From the NCBI GenBank assembly GCA_039182735.1, contig JBCDCB010000006.1, positions 1-64,000 of the forward strand: a stretch of 64,000 bases of DNA. The letters run 5' to 3'. Position 1 is the stretch's first letter. Each line of letters opens with the position of its first letter. Source of the DNA: JBCDCB01 sp039182735 (GTDB taxonomy: Bacteria; Planctomycetota; Phycisphaerae; Phycisphaerales; UBA1924). A program made the translations under genes and the position numbers. A model generated the notes under the pieces. The model was given only the letters and a program-made list of their open reading frames with translations, ran no database searches and was not told the origin of the DNA. Shown piece after piece: positions 33,597 through 42,134 of this stretch.

Positions 33597-34244
33597 TCAG
33601 TTGCCGAAGGCCTTTTTGTAGTCGGCGACGAACTTCTCGAGCCCGATGTCCGTCAGCGGGTGCTTCATCATCTGCTCGATGACCTTCATCGGTGCGGTGG
33701 CGACGTCGGCGCCGGCGAGCGCGCACTCGACCATGTGCATCGGGTGGCGGATGCTCGCCGCGAGGACCTTCGTGTCATATCCGTAGTTGTCGTACACCGC
33801 TCGGATCTGGCGGATCAGGTCCATGCCCTCCATCGAGATGTCGTCGAGGCGCCCGATGAACGGGCTCACGAGGAAGGCGCCGGCCTTCGCGACGAGCATC
33901 GCCTGCATCGACTGGAAGCAGAGCGTCAGGTTCGTGCGCACGCCCTCGTCCGAGAAGGCCTTGCACGCCTTGAGCCCCTCCACGGTGCTCGGCAGTTTGA
34001 CGACGATGTTGTCGGCGATGGTCGCGCGCTCGCGTCCTTCTTTCATCATGCCGTCGAAGTCGGTCGCGATGACCTCCGCGGAGACGGGGCCCTCGACGAC
34101 CTCGCAGATTTCTGCGAGTCGCTTGGCGTAATCGACGCCTTCCTTGGCGATGAGGGAGGGGTTGGTGGTGACGCCGTCGAGCACGCCGAGGTCGGCGGCC
34201 TGCTTGATTTCATCGAGGTTCGCGGTGTCGATGTACAGTTCCAT
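33597..34244 (-). CDS. Transaldolase (small, MipB/TalC type)
   Basis: The 215-residue protein belongs to the short transaldolase/fructose-6-phosphate aldolase group. It has 'MELYIDTANLDEI' at the start, the 'GVTTNPSLIAKEG' block at 24-36 and the Schiff-base lysine K83 in 'IVVKLPST'. 'TLCFQSMQAMLVAKAGAFLVSPFIGRLDD' follows. It would interconvert sugar phosphates of the pentose phosphate pathway, fitting with pgi and gapA elsewhere in the window. GGAGG 9 nt upstream fixes the ATG at 34244. It ends 22 nt from the convergent RidA gene. Confidence 0.92.
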   Translation of the reverse strand: MELYIDTANLDEIKQAADLGVLDGVTTNPSLIAKEGVDYAKRLAEICEVVEGPVSAEVIATDFDGMMKEGRERATIADNIVVKLPSTVEGLKACKAFSDEGVRTNLTLCFQSMQAMLVAKAGAFLVSPFIGRLDDISMEGMDLIRQIRAVYDNYGYDTKVLAASIRHPMHMVECALAGADVATAPMKVIEQMMKHPLTDIGLEKFVADYKKAFGN

Positions 34245-34331
34245 GCGGGTCGCCTCCGTGCGTTGATGCCGGTGGCGCACCCACCGGTCAGTGCACGGAT
34301 CGTACCACGATGGCGTCGGCGTCCGGCGCGG

Positions 34332-35903
34332 CTAGCCGCCCACGACGAGCGTGGTCATCACGACCGCCCAGACGAGCAGCAGGACGATCATCCCGGCCAT
34401 GAGCTTGACGACCGGGTGGCTGAAGGGCGAGGGCTCGCGCGAGCGGTCGTCGGCGATCGGCGCGCTCATGGCGGCTTCGCTGGAGGCGATCGCCTCGAGG
34501 TCGAGCGTGGTCGCCTCGCGGTGCGCGATCGGGGGGCGCTCGCCCTTGGCGACGGCGCGCAGGTCGAGCAGCAGGTCGGCGCAGTTCTTGTACCGCTCGC
34601 GCCGGCTCTTGGCCATCATCATCTCGATGACCTCGCTGATGCCCGACGAGAGCTTGGGGTTGACGTGGTCCGGGGCGACGAGCGCCGACTTGAGGTGCTT
34701 CTGCATGACCTCGGTCGGGTTCTTGCCGTTGAAGGGCACGTTGCCGGTGACCATGTGGTAGAGCGTGGCGCCGAGGGAGTAGATGTCGGCCTGGGCGTTG
34801 ATGTTGAGTTCGCCGCGGATCTGCTCGGGGCTGATGTAGTACGGCGTGCCGAAGGCTTTGCCCTTCTCGGCGAGGGCGGCTTCCTTGTCGTCCATGGCGC
34901 GCGCGAGCCCGAGGTCGGCCATCTTCACGACACCCTGCGGGGTGATGATGATGTTCTTGGGCTTGACGTCGCGGTGGACGAGCCCGCGGTCGTGCGCGTG
35001 CCGGAGCGCTTCGGCGCTGGCGATGATGATCTCCAGCGCGTCCTTCTCGGAGATGCGTTTGGCGTGCGCGATGACGTCGTGGATCGTCTCGCCCTCGACG
35101 TACTCCATCACGAAGTAATGGAACTCGCCCGCCTGGCCCACGTCGAAAGCCTGCACGATGTTGGGATGGTTCAGCTGCGCGGCGGCGCGGCCCTCGGCGT
35201 AGAAGCGCTCGATGAAGTTGCGGTTGCTCGAAAACTTGCGCGGCAGCACCTTGATCGCGACGAGCCTGTCGAGGCTCAGCTGGCGCGCCTTGAAGACCGA
35301 CGCCATCGCGCCCGCCCCGAGCTTCCCGAGGATCTTGAACCCGGGGATCTTCTGCTCGGTGCGCTCCGCTTCGGCCTGCCCGCGCAGGCGCTTGAGCTGG
35401 CGCTCGGTGACAATCTCGTGATCGACCAGCAACTGCGCGAGCGAGCGATGGTTCGGATCGTCGCTCTCCGGCGCCTGCTCGGTGCGCTGCTTGATGACCG
35501 CATCGACTTCTTGGCTGGTCGCGAGCCCCTGCTCGATGACCATGCGTCCGATGATGGTGTCGATGGACGTTCCGAGCTCGGCCTGCGTGCCGCCGATGCT
35601 GGCACCGCCGGTGTTGGAACCGGAGGATCCGGAGCCGCCGGTCGGCGAGTTCCCGCTGAGGATCGCGAGGGTGTCGGCGGGCATCGGGATGGATTCTTCT
35701 TCGTGCCCGTCATCGGGGAGCGGGATCGGGCCGCTGTCGTCGGATGAGGGCGTGCCGCGCTCGGGAGGGTCCGCGGGCAGCGGCACCTTGGAGTGCTCAT
35801 TGACGTCGTGATCGTGCTTCGCGCTACTCGATGACAACGGACCACGCCCCAACGACGGCTGCTTCCCGGGTGACACTATGGCGACGGGCTTGTGGACTGT
35901 CAA
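34332..35903 (-). CDS. Membrane-anchored Ser/Thr protein kinase
   Basis: The 523-residue protein has a disordered, proline/serine-rich N-terminus (1-110), then an unusual helical region (about 115-175: 'IDTIIGRMVIEQGLATSQEVDAV', 'SLAQLLVDHEIVTERQLKRL') resembling the MshEN/GspE-II N-terminal fold. The kinase domain has the glycine loop GKLGAGAMASV (193-203), K218, HRDVKPKN (310-317) and DLG (330-332) in place of DFG, then 'GTPYYISPEQIRG'. A single C-terminal membrane helix (about 500-520) ends it with almost nothing outside, so it lacks an external sensor. The TTG start at 35903 has GGGGGA close upstream; internal starts are possible. The DLG change is common in bacterial PknB-like kinases. 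Confidence 0.88.
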   Translation of the reverse strand: MTVHKPVAIVSPGKQPSLGRGPLSSSSAKHDHDVNEHSKVPLPADPPERGTPSSDDSGPIPLPDDGHEEESIPMPADTLAILSGNSPTGGSGSSGSNTGGASIGGTQAELGTSIDTIIGRMVIEQGLATSQEVDAVIKQRTEQAPESDDPNHRSLAQLLVDHEIVTERQLKRLRGQAEAERTEQKIPGFKILGKLGAGAMASVFKARQLSLDRLVAIKVLPRKFSSNRNFIERFYAEGRAAAQLNHPNIVQAFDVGQAGEFHYFVMEYVEGETIHDVIAHAKRISEKDALEIIIASAEALRHAHDRGLVHRDVKPKNIIITPQGVVKMADLGLARAMDDKEAALAEKGKAFGTPYYISPEQIRGELNINAQADIYSLGATLYHMVTGNVPFNGKNPTEVMQKHLKSALVAPDHVNPKLSSGISEVIEMMMAKSRRERYKNCADLLLDLRAVAKGERPPIAHREATTLDLEAIASSEAAMSAPIADDRSREPSPFSHPVVKLMAGMIVLLLVWAVVMTTLVVGG

Positions 35904-36107
35904 AGCAGTTCCCCCAGCGGCCCGTGCAACCCCACGTTGCTATCGGGCGGGCTGACGCATCGGTCTCGGGCGCGTGCGTGGTGTGCGGGGTCACGAGACG
36001 GCCCGCAACACATGCGCCGGTCGTGACGTCTCTTCGCACGGCGCACGCATGAGTTCCCGGTCTGTGTGAATCACCCATGCGCACGCCGAACACAACCCCG
36101 ATGCGAA

Positions 36108-36134
36108 AAGGCCCGACCTGTGCGGTCGGGCCTT
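36108..36134 (-). terminator. Terminator of the SPFH gene
   Basis: AAGGCCCGACC and GGTCGGGCCTT form a perfect 11-bp stem with a 5-nt loop, 32 nt after the SPFH stop. The minus strand continues with TTTT after the stem, a textbook intrinsic terminator. Confidence 0.9.
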
Positions 36135-36165
36135 CGAAGAACGGATCATCGCTGTTTCCGGCAGA

Positions 36166-37776
36166 TCAGCCGCCCGGCTTGGAACGCTCGTCGCGCGTCA
36201 CCATCGTGTCGAGCATCGTCCCGATGAGCGCGGTGGTGTTGGCGTCCTGCCCGTTCCCATTCCCGTTGCCGCCGTCACCAACGACCATGACGCGGGGCGT
36301 GATGTTGATCCCCTTGTCGCCGATGGTCTGGAGCAGTTCCATGAGCGCCGCGTTGCCCGAGCCGATCTGCTCGGCGATGACGCGGAACGCCTCCGCCTGC
36401 GCCTGGGCCCGGATGGCGATCGCCTCGGCCTCGGCTTCGGCCGCGAGGATCTGACGCTGCTTCTGCTGCTCGGCGATGCTCACCTCGTAGGTCGCCGTCG
36501 CGAGACGACGCTCTTCCGTCGCTTCCTGCTGGATGCGCTCGAGTTCCTTCTGCTGCTCGGCGGCACGCTGCTCGAGCTGGAGCGTCTGCTCCTGCTCTTC
36601 CGCGAGCTTGCGGCGTCGCTGCGTGTCGAGCAGTTCGCCGAGGGTTTCCTCGCTGCCGACTTCACCGATGTCCACCGACTCGATCGTGATGCCGTAGGGC
36701 TTCATCGCGGTGCGCAGCGTGGCGGCGGCGTTGCGCGCCTGCACCGAGCGCTGGTTGACGTAGTCGAGCGCCGACACGCTCTCGGCGTTGTCGCGGAAGA
36801 TCGAACGCACGCGCGAGGTGAGCAGCTGCTGGAGCTTCTGGTTGTCGCCGCCGAGCAGCGCGACGACGCGGGCCGCGTCTTCCGGCTGGATGTAGTAGAC
36901 GACCCGCACATCGACGGGGAAGTTGAAGCCGTCCTTGGACTTCACCGTGATCGCGCCGAGCGTCTCGGCACCGGCTCGCTCCGAAGCGGTGTAGTTTGCG
37001 ACGCGGCGCTCTGTCGAGACGACGTTCACTTCGAAGGCCTTCGGGTTCAGCGGGTGCTTGCCGGGCTGGAGCGGCTCGGCACGTACGCCCTTCTCGCCCC
37101 GATCGGCGAGCAGGAAGAGCGTCGGGTTGCCCGCCTCGTCCACGCCTTCCATGCGGATGCTCGGGTCTTCACCCACGTTGGACTTGAGCACGGCGACCGT
37201 GCCCGCCGCGACCTGCGTCTGCGGCACGGTGACCACGCTGAACAGCTCGGTGTTGATGCGATACTGACCGGGCGTGAGCACGGTGGTCTGCGGGCCTTTC
37301 TGCCCGTTCCCGTCGCCCAGGAAGTAGAGCGGATCGTCGATCATCTTCTTGAACTCTTCGAACTCGAGTTCGTCGGCGAAGACCTGGCCGCGGCTGAGAG
37401 GCTCGCCGTCCACCGCTTCGATCAGACCGACCTCGTCGTTCTTCACCTCGGTCAGTTCAACAGTGCTGAGATCGAAGACGACAGGCCAATACCAGAAGTG
37501 CCAGCCCGGCTGCAGCACCTTGCCCTGTGTCCCGATCTGGCCCTCGACCGCGATGACCTGTCCGGGCTGCATGCGTTCGCCCAGCACGTTCTTCGTCACG
37601 ATGCCGACGCGGTCCGCGGGCACGAAGCGCACGGAGCTGAACGCGAGCCCGACAAAGAGGACGGCGATGGCGACCATGGCCATCGCGCTGCGGAGCGAGT
37701 TATTCGAGACCTTGGGGATCGCCGCGAGGATGAACCCCGCGAAGATGAACCCGAGGAAAATGCTAGTCCAGCCCAT
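36166..37776 (-). CDS. SPFH/Band 7 family membrane protein (flotillin-like)
   Basis: The 536-residue protein has two N-terminal hydrophobic segments (about 4-22 and 29-48), then an SPFH/prohibitin domain ('VPADRVGIVTKNVLGE', 'VVYYIQPEDAARV', 'AESVSALDYVNQR', 'YGITIESVDIGEV'). A long coiled coil rich in glutamine, glutamate and alanine (about 385-470) and a glycine/asparagine-rich tail follow. A stretch of about 150 residues ('FADELEFEEFKKMIDD...') is inserted inside the SPFH domain. Such proteins oligomerise on the membrane and organise domains or restrain proteases; the partner here is unknown. AGGAGG lies 5 nt before the ATG. It is a single-gene transcript with a strong terminator. Confidence 0.88.
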   Translation of the reverse strand: MGWTSIFLGFIFAGFILAAIPKVSNNSLRSAMAMVAIAVLFVGLAFSSVRFVPADRVGIVTKNVLGERMQPGQVIAVEGQIGTQGKVLQPGWHFWYWPVVFDLSTVELTEVKNDEVGLIEAVDGEPLSRGQVFADELEFEEFKKMIDDPLYFLGDGNGQKGPQTTVLTPGQYRINTELFSVVTVPQTQVAAGTVAVLKSNVGEDPSIRMEGVDEAGNPTLFLLADRGEKGVRAEPLQPGKHPLNPKAFEVNVVSTERRVANYTASERAGAETLGAITVKSKDGFNFPVDVRVVYYIQPEDAARVVALLGGDNQKLQQLLTSRVRSIFRDNAESVSALDYVNQRSVQARNAAATLRTAMKPYGITIESVDIGEVGSEETLGELLDTQRRRKLAEEQEQTLQLEQRAAEQQKELERIQQEATEERRLATATYEVSIAEQQKQRQILAAEAEAEAIAIRAQAQAEAFRVIAEQIGSGNAALMELLQTIGDKGINITPRVMVVGDGGNGNGNGQDANTTALIGTMLDTMVTRDERSKPGG

Positions 37777-37904
37777 GCGGTCCTCCTTCGTTCCCGGTTG
37801 CGACGCACACGCGCCGCGATGTGAGCAGGCTCATTATCGCCCAGAACGGGCCGCGGGACACGTCCGCCCCGGCCCCGCGTGGGACCGCTCACCATGAAAG
37901 AACA

Positions 37905-37935
37905 CGGGCCGGTTCCCCAAGGGAGAGCCGGCCCG
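37905..37935 (-). terminator. Terminator of gapA
   Basis: CGGGCCGGTTC pairs with GAGCCGGCCCG (one G-U pair) around a 9-nt loop, 32 nt after the gapA stop. The minus strand continues GTGTTCTTTC. Confidence 0.8.
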
Positions 37936-37966
37936 GTCGGTCGTGCCTGGTGTTCAGCGTCGGCGC

Positions 37967-38977
37967 TCAGTCCTTGCTCGCCATGTAGCGGATCATGTCG
38001 ATGCAGCGGTTGGCGTAGCCCCATTCGTTGTCGTACCACGAGACGATCTTGAAGAAGTGTTCGTTGAGTTCGATGCCGGCGGCGGAGTCGAAGATCGACG
38101 ACGCGGGGTGCGTCACGAAGTCGCTCGAAACCACCTGCTCGTCGGTGTACTCGAGCGCGCCCTTCATCGCGCCCTCGGCGTTCTTTTTCATCGCGGCGTT
38201 GATCGCGTCGAGCGTCGTCGCCTTCTCGGTTTTGAACGTGAGATCCACGCAGGAGACGTCCGCGGTGGGCACGCGGAAGGCCATGCCGGTGATCTTGCCC
38301 TTGAGCTCCGGCAGGCAGAGCCCGACGGCCTTCGCCGCGCCGGTGCTGGCGGGGATGATGTTCATGTAGGCGTTGCGCCCGCCGCGCCAGTCCTTTTTGG
38401 AAGGCCCGTCCTGCGTGGGCTGGGTCGCGGTCGCCGCGTGGATGGTGGACATGAGGCCCTCGGCGAGCCCGAACTCGTCGTTGATGACCTTGGCGACCGG
38501 CGCGAGGCAGTTGGTCGTGCACGAGGCGTTCGAGACGATCGTGTGCTCGCTGGGGTTGTAGTTCTCGTGATTCACCTTGTAGCAGAGCGTGGGCACCTGG
38601 TCGGGCGTTTTGGTGGGAGCGGAGATGAGCACGCGCTTGGCGCCGCCGGCGATGTGCTTGCTGGCATCTTCGTGCGTGGTGAAGAGCCCGGTGGATTCGA
38701 TGACGTAGTCAACGCCCAGGTCGCCCCACGGGAGGGCCGCGGGGTCGCGTTCAGCGAAGGTCTTGGTGGTGGTGCCGTCAACGGTGAAGGAGTTCTCCGT
38801 GGCGGAGATGTCGGTGCCGAAGCGACCGTGCATGGTGTCGTACTTGAGGAGGTAGGCGAGGTTGTCTGCGGGGACGAGGTCATTGAGGGCGACGATTTCG
38901 ACGTCGGTCCCGAAGGCGGCGCGGTAGACGAGGCGCCCGATGCGCCCGAACCCGTTGATGCCGATGCGGATGGCCAT
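37967..38977 (-). CDS. gapA: Glyceraldehyde-3-phosphate dehydrogenase, type I
   Basis: The 336-residue protein oxidises glyceraldehyde-3-phosphate to 1,3-bisphosphoglycerate with NAD. The NAD fold starts INGFGRIGR (7-15) with D33 typical of NAD preference ('ALNDL'), and the catalytic cysteine is C153 in SNASCTTNCLAP. 'WRGGRNAYMNIIPASTGAAKAV' and 'VSWYDNEWGYANR' complete the family pattern. The size is normal. AAGGAG lies 6 nt before the ATG at 38977. The gene stands alone, ending in a strong hairpin. Confidence 0.96.
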   Translation of the reverse strand: MAIRIGINGFGRIGRLVYRAAFGTDVEIVALNDLVPADNLAYLLKYDTMHGRFGTDISATENSFTVDGTTTKTFAERDPAALPWGDLGVDYVIESTGLFTTHEDASKHIAGGAKRVLISAPTKTPDQVPTLCYKVNHENYNPSEHTIVSNASCTTNCLAPVAKVINDEFGLAEGLMSTIHAATATQPTQDGPSKKDWRGGRNAYMNIIPASTGAAKAVGLCLPELKGKITGMAFRVPTADVSCVDLTFKTEKATTLDAINAAMKKNAEGAMKGALEYTDEQVVSSDFVTHPASSIFDSAAGIELNEHFFKIVSWYDNEWGYANRCIDMIRYMASKD

Positions 38978-39136
38978 CTCGATCTCCTTGGGTGCTGCAT
39001 CCGTCGGGCGACGGGTCCACTCCGTCGATGTCCAACCGCGCCCGGGCCCCACGCTAGAGAGGGGCCTCGCGAGGGTCAAACGTTTCACTTGCCTACATGT
39101 GCAGAGAGGATCGATTCGGTCGGAGTCCCGACCGGC

Positions 39137-40345
39137 TCACCCGCGCAGGAGCACGTCCAGCGCGTCGAGCCCGCGCTCCAGGTTCCGCTCGCTCGTCGCG
39201 AACGAGAGCCTGAAGTGGGTGTCCCGATCCGAGAAGACGTGCCCGGGGATCAGCAGGACGTTCTCTTCGACAGCGCGCTCGAAGAAGCGCTCGCCGGCCT
39301 GCTCACCGAAACCCAGACGCTCCGGCACCTCGACGAAGCAGTAGAAGGCCCCGCCGGGCTCGGTGACGCGCGTATGAGCCGACAGGCGCGACACGACCAT
39401 GTCGCGGCGCACGCGATACGACTCGACGAGGTGGTCGATGTCGGTCTCGAACGCTGCGATGCACCCGTGCTGCGCGATCGACGGCGCGCACACGTACGTG
39501 AACTGCTGGAAACGCGTCATCGCGTTGATGATGTGGGCCGGGCCCGCGGCATACCCCATGCGCCAGCCCGTGCAGCCGTAGCTCTTGCCGAACCCGCGGA
39601 TGAGCAGCACGTCTTCGTGCGAGCCGGCCTCGCGCGCAGGGCTCGGGCACTTGCGTCCGCCGGGCGTCTCTTCGCGGTGATCGTCGAAGGTGAACTCGTC
39701 GTAGATCTCGTCGCTGACGAGCAGCACGCCCTTTGCACGACAGAGCTCGAGCACCTCTCGGCATTCGTCGCCGCTCATCACCGCGCCGCCAGGGTTGCCG
39801 GGTGAGTTCAGGAGCACCGCCTTCGTGCGCTCGGAGATGAGCGGTTCGAGGCGCTCGGCGGTCATGCGGAAGTCGGGGTAGGTATCGCAGCGGACGGCGA
39901 CCCCGCCGCAGAGTTCCGCCATGGTCGGGTACGCGACGAAGTAGGGGTCGGGGATGATGATCTCATCGCCGGGCGAGAGCAGGGCCTGCATCATGAGCGA
40001 GAGCGCGCCACTGGTGCCGCTGGTGACCATGACGCCGACGCCCGACTCTGGCTCCCCGCTGTTGGCGGGCCAGCCGACGTCCTCGGCGAGGTGCTCGACG
40101 ATGCGTCGGCGGAGCTGCGGGATGCCCTGCGAGAGGGTGTAGCCGTTGTGATCCTGCTCGATCGCGTCGATCGCGGCGCGCTTGATCGGGTCGGGCACTG
40201 GGAAGTCCGGCTGCCCGATGGAGAGGTTGATCGGCTCTTTGAGCGTGGCGCCGAGTTCGAAGACTCGACGGATGCCGCTCACACCCAGCCCGCGGGCGCG
40301 CTCCGACAGCCAGCGCTGCGAGGACGTGGCGTCGGCGTGGGTCAC
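39137..40345 (-). CDS. Class I/II PLP aminotransferase (aspartate aminotransferase-like)
   Basis: The 402-residue PLP enzyme has the pyridoxal lysine at K254 in RGFGKSYGCTGWRMGY, SPGNPGG (181-187), 'YDEFTF' after the 'SDEIY' aspartate/tyrosine pair, and the substrate arginine in 'HFRLSFA' near the C-terminus. This is fold-type I, subgroup I gamma/beta, which includes aspartate and aromatic aminotransferases; the amino donor is not certain. The GTG start overlaps the stop of the small basic protein gene (GTGA), so the two are translationally coupled. Confidence 0.9.
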   Translation of the reverse strand: MTHADATSSQRWLSERARGLGVSGIRRVFELGATLKEPINLSIGQPDFPVPDPIKRAAIDAIEQDHNGYTLSQGIPQLRRRIVEHLAEDVGWPANSGEPESGVGVMVTSGTSGALSLMMQALLSPGDEIIIPDPYFVAYPTMAELCGGVAVRCDTYPDFRMTAERLEPLISERTKAVLLNSPGNPGGAVMSGDECREVLELCRAKGVLLVSDEIYDEFTFDDHREETPGGRKCPSPAREAGSHEDVLLIRGFGKSYGCTGWRMGYAAGPAHIINAMTRFQQFTYVCAPSIAQHGCIAAFETDIDHLVESYRVRRDMVVSRLSAHTRVTEPGGAFYCFVEVPERLGFGEQAGERFFERAVEENVLLIPGHVFSDRDTHFRLSFATSERNLERGLDALDVLLRG

Positions 40346-40509
40346 TTGCCGATTCTGCGGTTGCCGGTCTTCTGCAGACCGAGCACGGGAGACTGCTCGG
40401 GGTCGAACCCCTTGGTCTCCTTCATCTTCTCGATGCGCTCGTGGCGCTTGAGCACGTTGCGGTGCTTGGTCAGGTTGCCCTGCGTCTTGAGGCTGGAATC
40501 GAGGCTCAT
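40342..40509 (-). CDS. Small basic protein of the Planctomycetes/Verrucomicrobia/Chlamydiae type
   Basis: A 55-residue lysine/arginine-rich protein begins MSLDSSLK, continues 'HRNVLKRHERIEKMKE' (16-31) and ends 'VLGLQKTGNRRIGK'. This order (xSLK, RHRNVLxRxERIxKLK, VxGLPKxRxxK) is that of the conserved small basic protein found across the PVC superphylum, sometimes modelled as a ribosome-linked protein; its function is unproven. The weak AGGACC upstream and the stop overlapping the aminotransferase GTG place it as the first gene of a coupled pair. It is a useful lineage marker. Confidence 0.82.
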   Translation of the reverse strand: MSLDSSLKTQGNLTKHRNVLKRHERIEKMKETKGFDPEQSPVLGLQKTGNRRIGK

Positions 40510-40607
40510 GATCTTGGTCCTGCGTTCTGGCGGTTCGGTCCTCGGGCGGGCCCTGCCCGTAGGGCCGGAAGTGTAGCCCCGTCAGCCCCGGTGTCGAGCC
40601 GGGAGGC

Positions 40608-41363
40608 TCAACCGGCTCCCGGGGCGACGTGCTTGCGGAGGTAGAGGTCGGCGAAGTCGGTCGGGCCGTTGGCCTCGCGCTTGTAGTCCCGCCCGATCCG
40701 CTTGACCCGTTGCTCGAGTTCGCGGCGCTGCTCGGAGCCGAGTTCGCCGCGTGCCAACCCTTGCAGGACGACGACGTCGCACGATCCGCCGCGCTCGCGG
40801 GGGAGACGGGCGGTCGGGACGCCGCGGGCCGCGAGGTATGTCGCCGCCCGATCGGCCTCGGACCTCGGCAGGTGCGCGACGTGGAAGTAGTTCAGGTCGG
40901 GCTCACGCGGGTCGTCGTCCCACGAATCGATGATGAGCGGTCGTTCGACGGGGGGCGTGACGCCGCCGGTGCGCGGGCCGCCGGTCGAAACACCCGCGGT
41001 GCGATCGATGGAGGGCGAGACCTGATTCGTCGCTTGGCGCTCCGGCTGCTGCGTGAGCGGATCGATGATCAAGTTCTCGATCCCCTGCTGCGCCGCGCGC
41101 TCTTTGATGAGCTCGAGCTCGGCGCGGGCGCGGCTCTCGCCCAGGATGTACCCGCCGATTCCCACGATCACGACGATCGCCGCCGCGACGAAGAAGTACC
41201 CCACCGGGACGCGCACGATGCGACCCGGGCTGAGCAGCGACTCGTCCTCCTCGGGCTCCTCGATGCGATCGACGTAGCGAGAACCCGGCGCGGCGAACGG
41301 CCCCGTGCGCGGGCGATCACGCACCAGCTCGTACAACGCCGGGACTCTGCCCCGTTTGGACAT
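40608..41363 (-). CDS. Single-span membrane protein with SPOR-like C-terminal domain
   Basis: The 251-residue protein has a charged cytoplasmic N-terminus (1-52), one membrane helix (about 53-75) with a GxxGG-like end, a low-complexity proline/threonine linker (about 105-145) and a small folded end ('NYFHVAHLPRSEADRAATYLAARGVPTARL...CDVVVLQGLARGE'). The end resembles an SPOR repeat in pattern, which would bind denuded peptidoglycan, but similarity is weak. It is the third or later gene on this strand after acpS, with 15 nt between, and has its own -10-like box. Confidence 0.6.
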   Translation of the reverse strand: MSKRGRVPALYELVRDRPRTGPFAAPGSRYVDRIEEPEEDESLLSPGRIVRVPVGYFFVAAAIVVIVGIGGYILGESRARAELELIKERAAQQGIENLIIDPLTQQPERQATNQVSPSIDRTAGVSTGGPRTGGVTPPVERPLIIDSWDDDPREPDLNYFHVAHLPRSEADRAATYLAARGVPTARLPRERGGSCDVVVLQGLARGELGSEQRRELEQRVKRIGRDYKREANGPTDFADLYLRKHVAPGAG

Positions 41364-41369
41364 AGATCA

Positions 41370-41375
41370 AGTATC
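41370..41375 (-). promoter_or_regulatory. -10-like box of the SPOR-like membrane gene
   Basis: On the minus strand GATACT, one base from the boxes above, ends 6 nt before the ATG at 41363, in the 15-nt gap after acpS. No ribosome site is visible. Confidence 0.4.
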
Positions 41376-41378
41376 AGG

Positions 41379-41789
41379 TCAGTCGCGGGGTGGATCAACC
41401 CCGAGCGCGATCGCTGAGGCCATGGCCATCGTTTCGGTGTGGCTCAGCGAGAGGAGCCACCCGCCGATGGCGAGGCGGTTGGCGTGCTCCCCCGCGCCGC
41501 CGGAAACGGAGACGCCGGGCCTCCCGCTCGCGTCGCGCGTGACGACGATGTCGCGCCAGCCGACGCCCTGACCCCACCCGGTGCCGAGGCACTTCATCAC
41601 GGCCTCTTTCGCGGCGAATCGAACCGCGAGGTGCTCGACGCGTCGCGCCGGGTTGGCGTCGGCATAGGCCACCTCGCCAGGATCGAAGCATCGCTCGAGG
41701 AAGCGTTCGCCCTGCGATTCGAGGAGTTCCGCGACGCGCGCGACCTCGATGAGGTCCACGCCGTGAGCGACCACGCGCTTGCCGATCAT
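41379..41789 (-). CDS. acpS: Holo-[acyl-carrier-protein] synthase
   Basis: The 136-residue protein transfers 4'-phosphopantetheine from CoA to acyl carrier protein. The metal-binding DLIEVARV (12-19) and 'RFAAKEAVMKCLGTGW' with its catalytic glutamate are present, as is the 'LSLSHTETMAMASAI' C-terminus. Its ATG overlaps the stop of the FmdB-like gene in ATGA, so it is the last gene of the dnaJ-grpE-fmdB run. The length is that of the family. Confidence 0.93.
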   Translation of the reverse strand: MIGKRVVAHGVDLIEVARVAELLESQGERFLERCFDPGEVAYADANPARRVEHLAVRFAAKEAVMKCLGTGWGQGVGWRDIVVTRDASGRPGVSVSGGAGEHANRLAIGGWLLSLSHTETMAMASAIALGVDPPRD

Positions 41790-42133
41790 GCGCTCTTCTT
41801 CTCGTTGCCGCCGGCCTTCTTGGGCTTGGTCTCGGCGGAGGGCTTCGATTCGGTCTTCTTCGCGTCTCTCTTGCTCGAATCGCTCTTTTTGTCGCCGCCG
41901 GTATCGCTCGCGGGCTTCTTGTCCGCCTCGGCGGCTTTCTTGTACGAGTCGCTTCGGTAGTCGGTCTCGTAGAACCCGCCGCCCTTGAAGATCACGCCCG
42001 CGCCCGTCCCGATGAGGCGCTCGAGCTTCAGCTTGCCGCACGCCGGACACTTCTTGAGCGGCTTGGCGCTCATCGACTGGAACTCTTCGAACTCGTGGTC
42101 GCACGCCCGGCAGACATAGTCGTACGTCGGCAT
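41786..42133 (-). CDS. FmdB-family zinc ribbon protein
   Basis: The 115-residue protein begins MPTYDYVCRACDHEFE, the FmdB/CxxC_CxxC_SSSS signature, with metal cysteines C8, C11, C29 and C32. The second half (about 70-115) is an unstructured tail of lysine, serine, aspartate and alanine. The family is of unknown function. The ATG at 42133 directly follows the grpE stop by one base; its own stop overlaps the acpS start. Coupling in a chaperone operon suggests the products are made together but not that they interact. Confidence 0.88.
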   Translation of the reverse strand: MPTYDYVCRACDHEFEEFQSMSAKPLKKCPACGKLKLERLIGTGAGVIFKGGGFYETDYRSDSYKKAAEADKKPASDTGGDKKSDSSKRDAKKTESKPSAETKPKKAGGNEKKSA

Positions 42134-42134
42134 G

